Origin: Heligmosomoides polygyrus polygyrus
Taxonomy: Eukaryota; Nematoda; Chromadorea; Rhabditida; Heligmosomidae
NCBI GenBank assembly: GCA_947396885.1
Contig: OX377205.1
Span: forward strand, 54,048,676-54,112,675
Length of the DNA: 64,000 bases
Reading direction: 5' to 3'
Shown here: piece by piece, positions 62,072 through 64,000 of the stretch
How the letters are laid out: every line of letters begins with the position of its first letter
Numbering within the stretch: position 1 is the stretch's first letter
The notes under the pieces: model-generated
Told to the model about the DNA's origin: nothing
The model's database searches: none
What the model saw: the letters and a program-made list of their open reading frames with translations, nothing else
Translations under genes and position numbers: made by a program

Positions 62072-63839
62072 TCACACCACAAGCTTGAGACGCCTTGTCG
62101 GTGTAGCGGACGCGGCGGGAGACGCCCGTTGGCTACCCGGACTCGGTTTCTCCCGGCTTCTCTGTCCCCCTAGCAGCACTTCCACAGCGACGTCACTCGC
62201 TTGGGCAGTGCGCTGCGTCGGCAGTGCGGAGTAGGCAGTCCTCGACACAGACTGAAGCCTCCGGAGCAGCACCCCGAATGGGAACTTCGCTTTCGCGGAC
62301 TATTCTGTTCTGGGTTTCGCGCATACGGCCCAGCCGCTGTGGCATTCTTCCGCGGTTCACACTACATTTTACCGGCGGATGACCATACCTCAAAGCAATG
62401 CCTCAGAAGGATGCACATTCAGTTTGGCACTTTGCTGATGAAACTAGCAATGAAATAGTATCCGGTTTTCTCATTTCGCCGCAAGGAGACCGGTGGTTGG
62501 AATTGTTGTTGCAAGGGAGATAATTCATATTGAATATTATTCATTCAATAGTGCACGTATTGAATAAATAAATTAATTAATAAAATTCCGTACTGAGTAA
62601 ACATCTGTTCAAGATCGCAAGGGGGTTCCTGTGTATCACATCTTCCTCATGTGATGTGTGCTTACCACCATTGTCTGCTGCTGCATTTCACATCGCAGAA
62701 ATAAGCCATTTCATCTTGAAAAACGTGCCACTTCTCAAGAAACAGTCAGCGCATAATGCTTCTTGATCATATCAGAAAGAAGCGTCATTGTACCCACGGA
62801 AAATGAGAGCCATATCCTGCTAAGAATACCTACGGGTAAAATTGGGCTTGACCACAAGTCCCTTAACCATCATGCTCATTCAATACAATGCACTAGGCTT
62901 GCGTAATGGGGAGCCGTTTTCAGTCAGCCATAGCAACTGTTGGCTCCTCCCTTTTTTCTTAAGAGAATTCCTCGCTTCGACACCACTCGCCGGTCCCCTC
63001 ACCAGCCGTTTTGTGAGGTTTTCAGCGGCGCCTGAGTCGCTTGGCTGGTACCTAACTGAAGGCATCTTTTCGACAGTTTCTCGCCCACCTCCTAGAGCAG
63101 ACACGGAGGATTCCAATGAAAGTCTGCTTCCGAACTCGAATGTTTGCTTGTGCTCTGAAGGACGTCCTCGGACTGACGATGCATGAAAAAGCACTCATTC
63201 ATGGATCGTGGCAAGCTCATCCGTTGGTCTGTCGTTCGCAAGAGATTTGATTTTGTCAAGCACTGCTGAAGGAGCTTCTTTTCTGCGGACAAAGCATTCA
63301 CAGCGACACATTAGAATCTAGGGCTTCACTGGCACCGCACCGCCATGGCTCCGACTGAGTATAATTTGCGCATTCCAATGTGCTGTCTCGCCTAATCACT
63401 AGCGCTGGCCGCACTTATAGCGGTTGCGACCGAAACCGAGGGATGTGAACACCGGTCGCCTGTATTTGCAAGCGTCCTGTCTGTAATCCCAAGCACCCCT
63501 ATTACTGGGAGCTCCGCTCACGTTCAAAACTGTCTCACGTTTCGGTGAATTACCTCCACCCCTCTCCTTCGCAACCAGATCCTTCTCAAAGAGCCATATC
63601 TCCTATCTCCACATCCTCGCTGCGACTCGCGAGCGGTTCCTGCTTCGAGCAGCCACCAGCAACACGGTGCGTGTTGTCAGGAAGCTGCTACGGTGTCCTC
63701 GTAGTATAAGCCGTAAACACGTAAACAGTCGAATCAAAAAGAAAGCGCCCCACTTGTACTCACGATCAGTAGCCGACCGCGTACAGAGGTGGAATTTGAT
63801 GTCCATGAGTGCACTACGAATATGGTCAGCGAAAGACCA
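62072..63839 (-). CDS. Candidate 3' part of an unidentified host gene
   Basis: Three segments have splice signals and compatible phases. 63839-63764: acceptor ATTGCAG, WSFADHIRSALMDIKFHLCT then RSATD, donor GTGAGT. 63172-63003: acceptor CGTCAG, RGRPSEHKQTFEFGSRLSLE, SSVSALGGGRETVEK and PSDSGAAENLTKRL, donor GTGAGG. 62251-62072: acceptor GCTTCAG, SVSRTAYSALPTQRTAQASD, then RSREKPSPGSQRASPAASAT and PTRRLKLVV, stop. The phases are 1, then 0. The composition looks like a Ser/Arg-rich C-terminal tail. I do not recognise the protein. The 5' exons would lie beyond the window. It would be tandem with psf-2 on the same strand, so an operon is possible but unproven. Confidence 0.4.
62252..63002. other. 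Intron or intergenic sequence, nothing seen
   Basis: AT-rich at 62520-62600 (ATTGAATAAATAAATTAATT). No repeat or conserved frame recognised. Confidence 0.35.
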
Positions 63840-64000
63840 CTGCAATTTTACGAAAATATTCTGTCATATTGATTCCTTACTATGTGGAGCGTATACGTAT
63901 AGCGCTTGGGAGAATGAACTCTCAATGGTATAGGAACGTTTTCCACACAGCACCTCGTGGCATCTGCGGATGCTCGCCATTCTGAACGCCAAAGTCAGAC
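63840..64000. other. Window edge, nothing assigned
   Basis: Probably intron sequence upstream of the candidate exon that starts at 63839. Confidence 0.3.

Overview
This window is nematode genomic DNA and is most likely from a strongylid (clade V) parasite such as a hookworm. I infer this from five things. Two host genes read as nematode proteins. The introns end in TTTTCAG-type acceptors and include very short ones. A probable spliced-leader acceptor lies directly before one start codon. The mariner resembles the bandit element described from dog hookworm. RTE, Pao, PAT-type and Penelope retroelements are abundant. The species call is inference; no database was searched.

Host genes. fkb-2 (FKBP12 prolyl isomerase, 108 aa) lies on the plus strand as four exons from 11535 to 20232, with an 8.2 kb first intron. 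psf-2 (GINS2/Psf2 replication factor, about 179 aa) lies on the minus strand as five exons from 61273 down to 41347, so about 0.5 kb of coding sequence is spread over 20 kb. The two genes are convergent. Each has one very short intron that appears to be GC-AG. Upstream of psf-2 on the same strand, three phase-compatible exon-like segments (63839 to 62072) may be the 3' end of an unidentified gene.

Mobile DNA fills most of the rest. 1-11 kb: SINE-like repeats and a nearly intact RTE-type LINE with one frameshift. fkb-2 intron 1: terminal-inverted-repeat (TIR) elements, two elements with 9-bp target duplications, and nested tRNA-derived SINEs. 20-41 kb (between the genes): a long foldback element with a transposase fragment, a BEL/Pao remnant that has lost its reverse transcriptase, a hAT-type element with a perfect 8-bp target duplication, and a PAT/DIRS-like tyrosine-recombinase retrotransposon nested inside a TIR element. 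psf-2 introns: a bandit-like mariner, inverted SINE copies, two large foldbacks, and two Penelope-like elements. One Penelope element is inserted in a TIR element whose unoccupied relative lies at 12.9-14.0 kb.

The genes do not form a pathway. The main interest is nested transposition that can be ordered from target duplications, and small conserved genes stretched by intronic transposons. No rRNA, functional tRNA or CRISPR array was seen.
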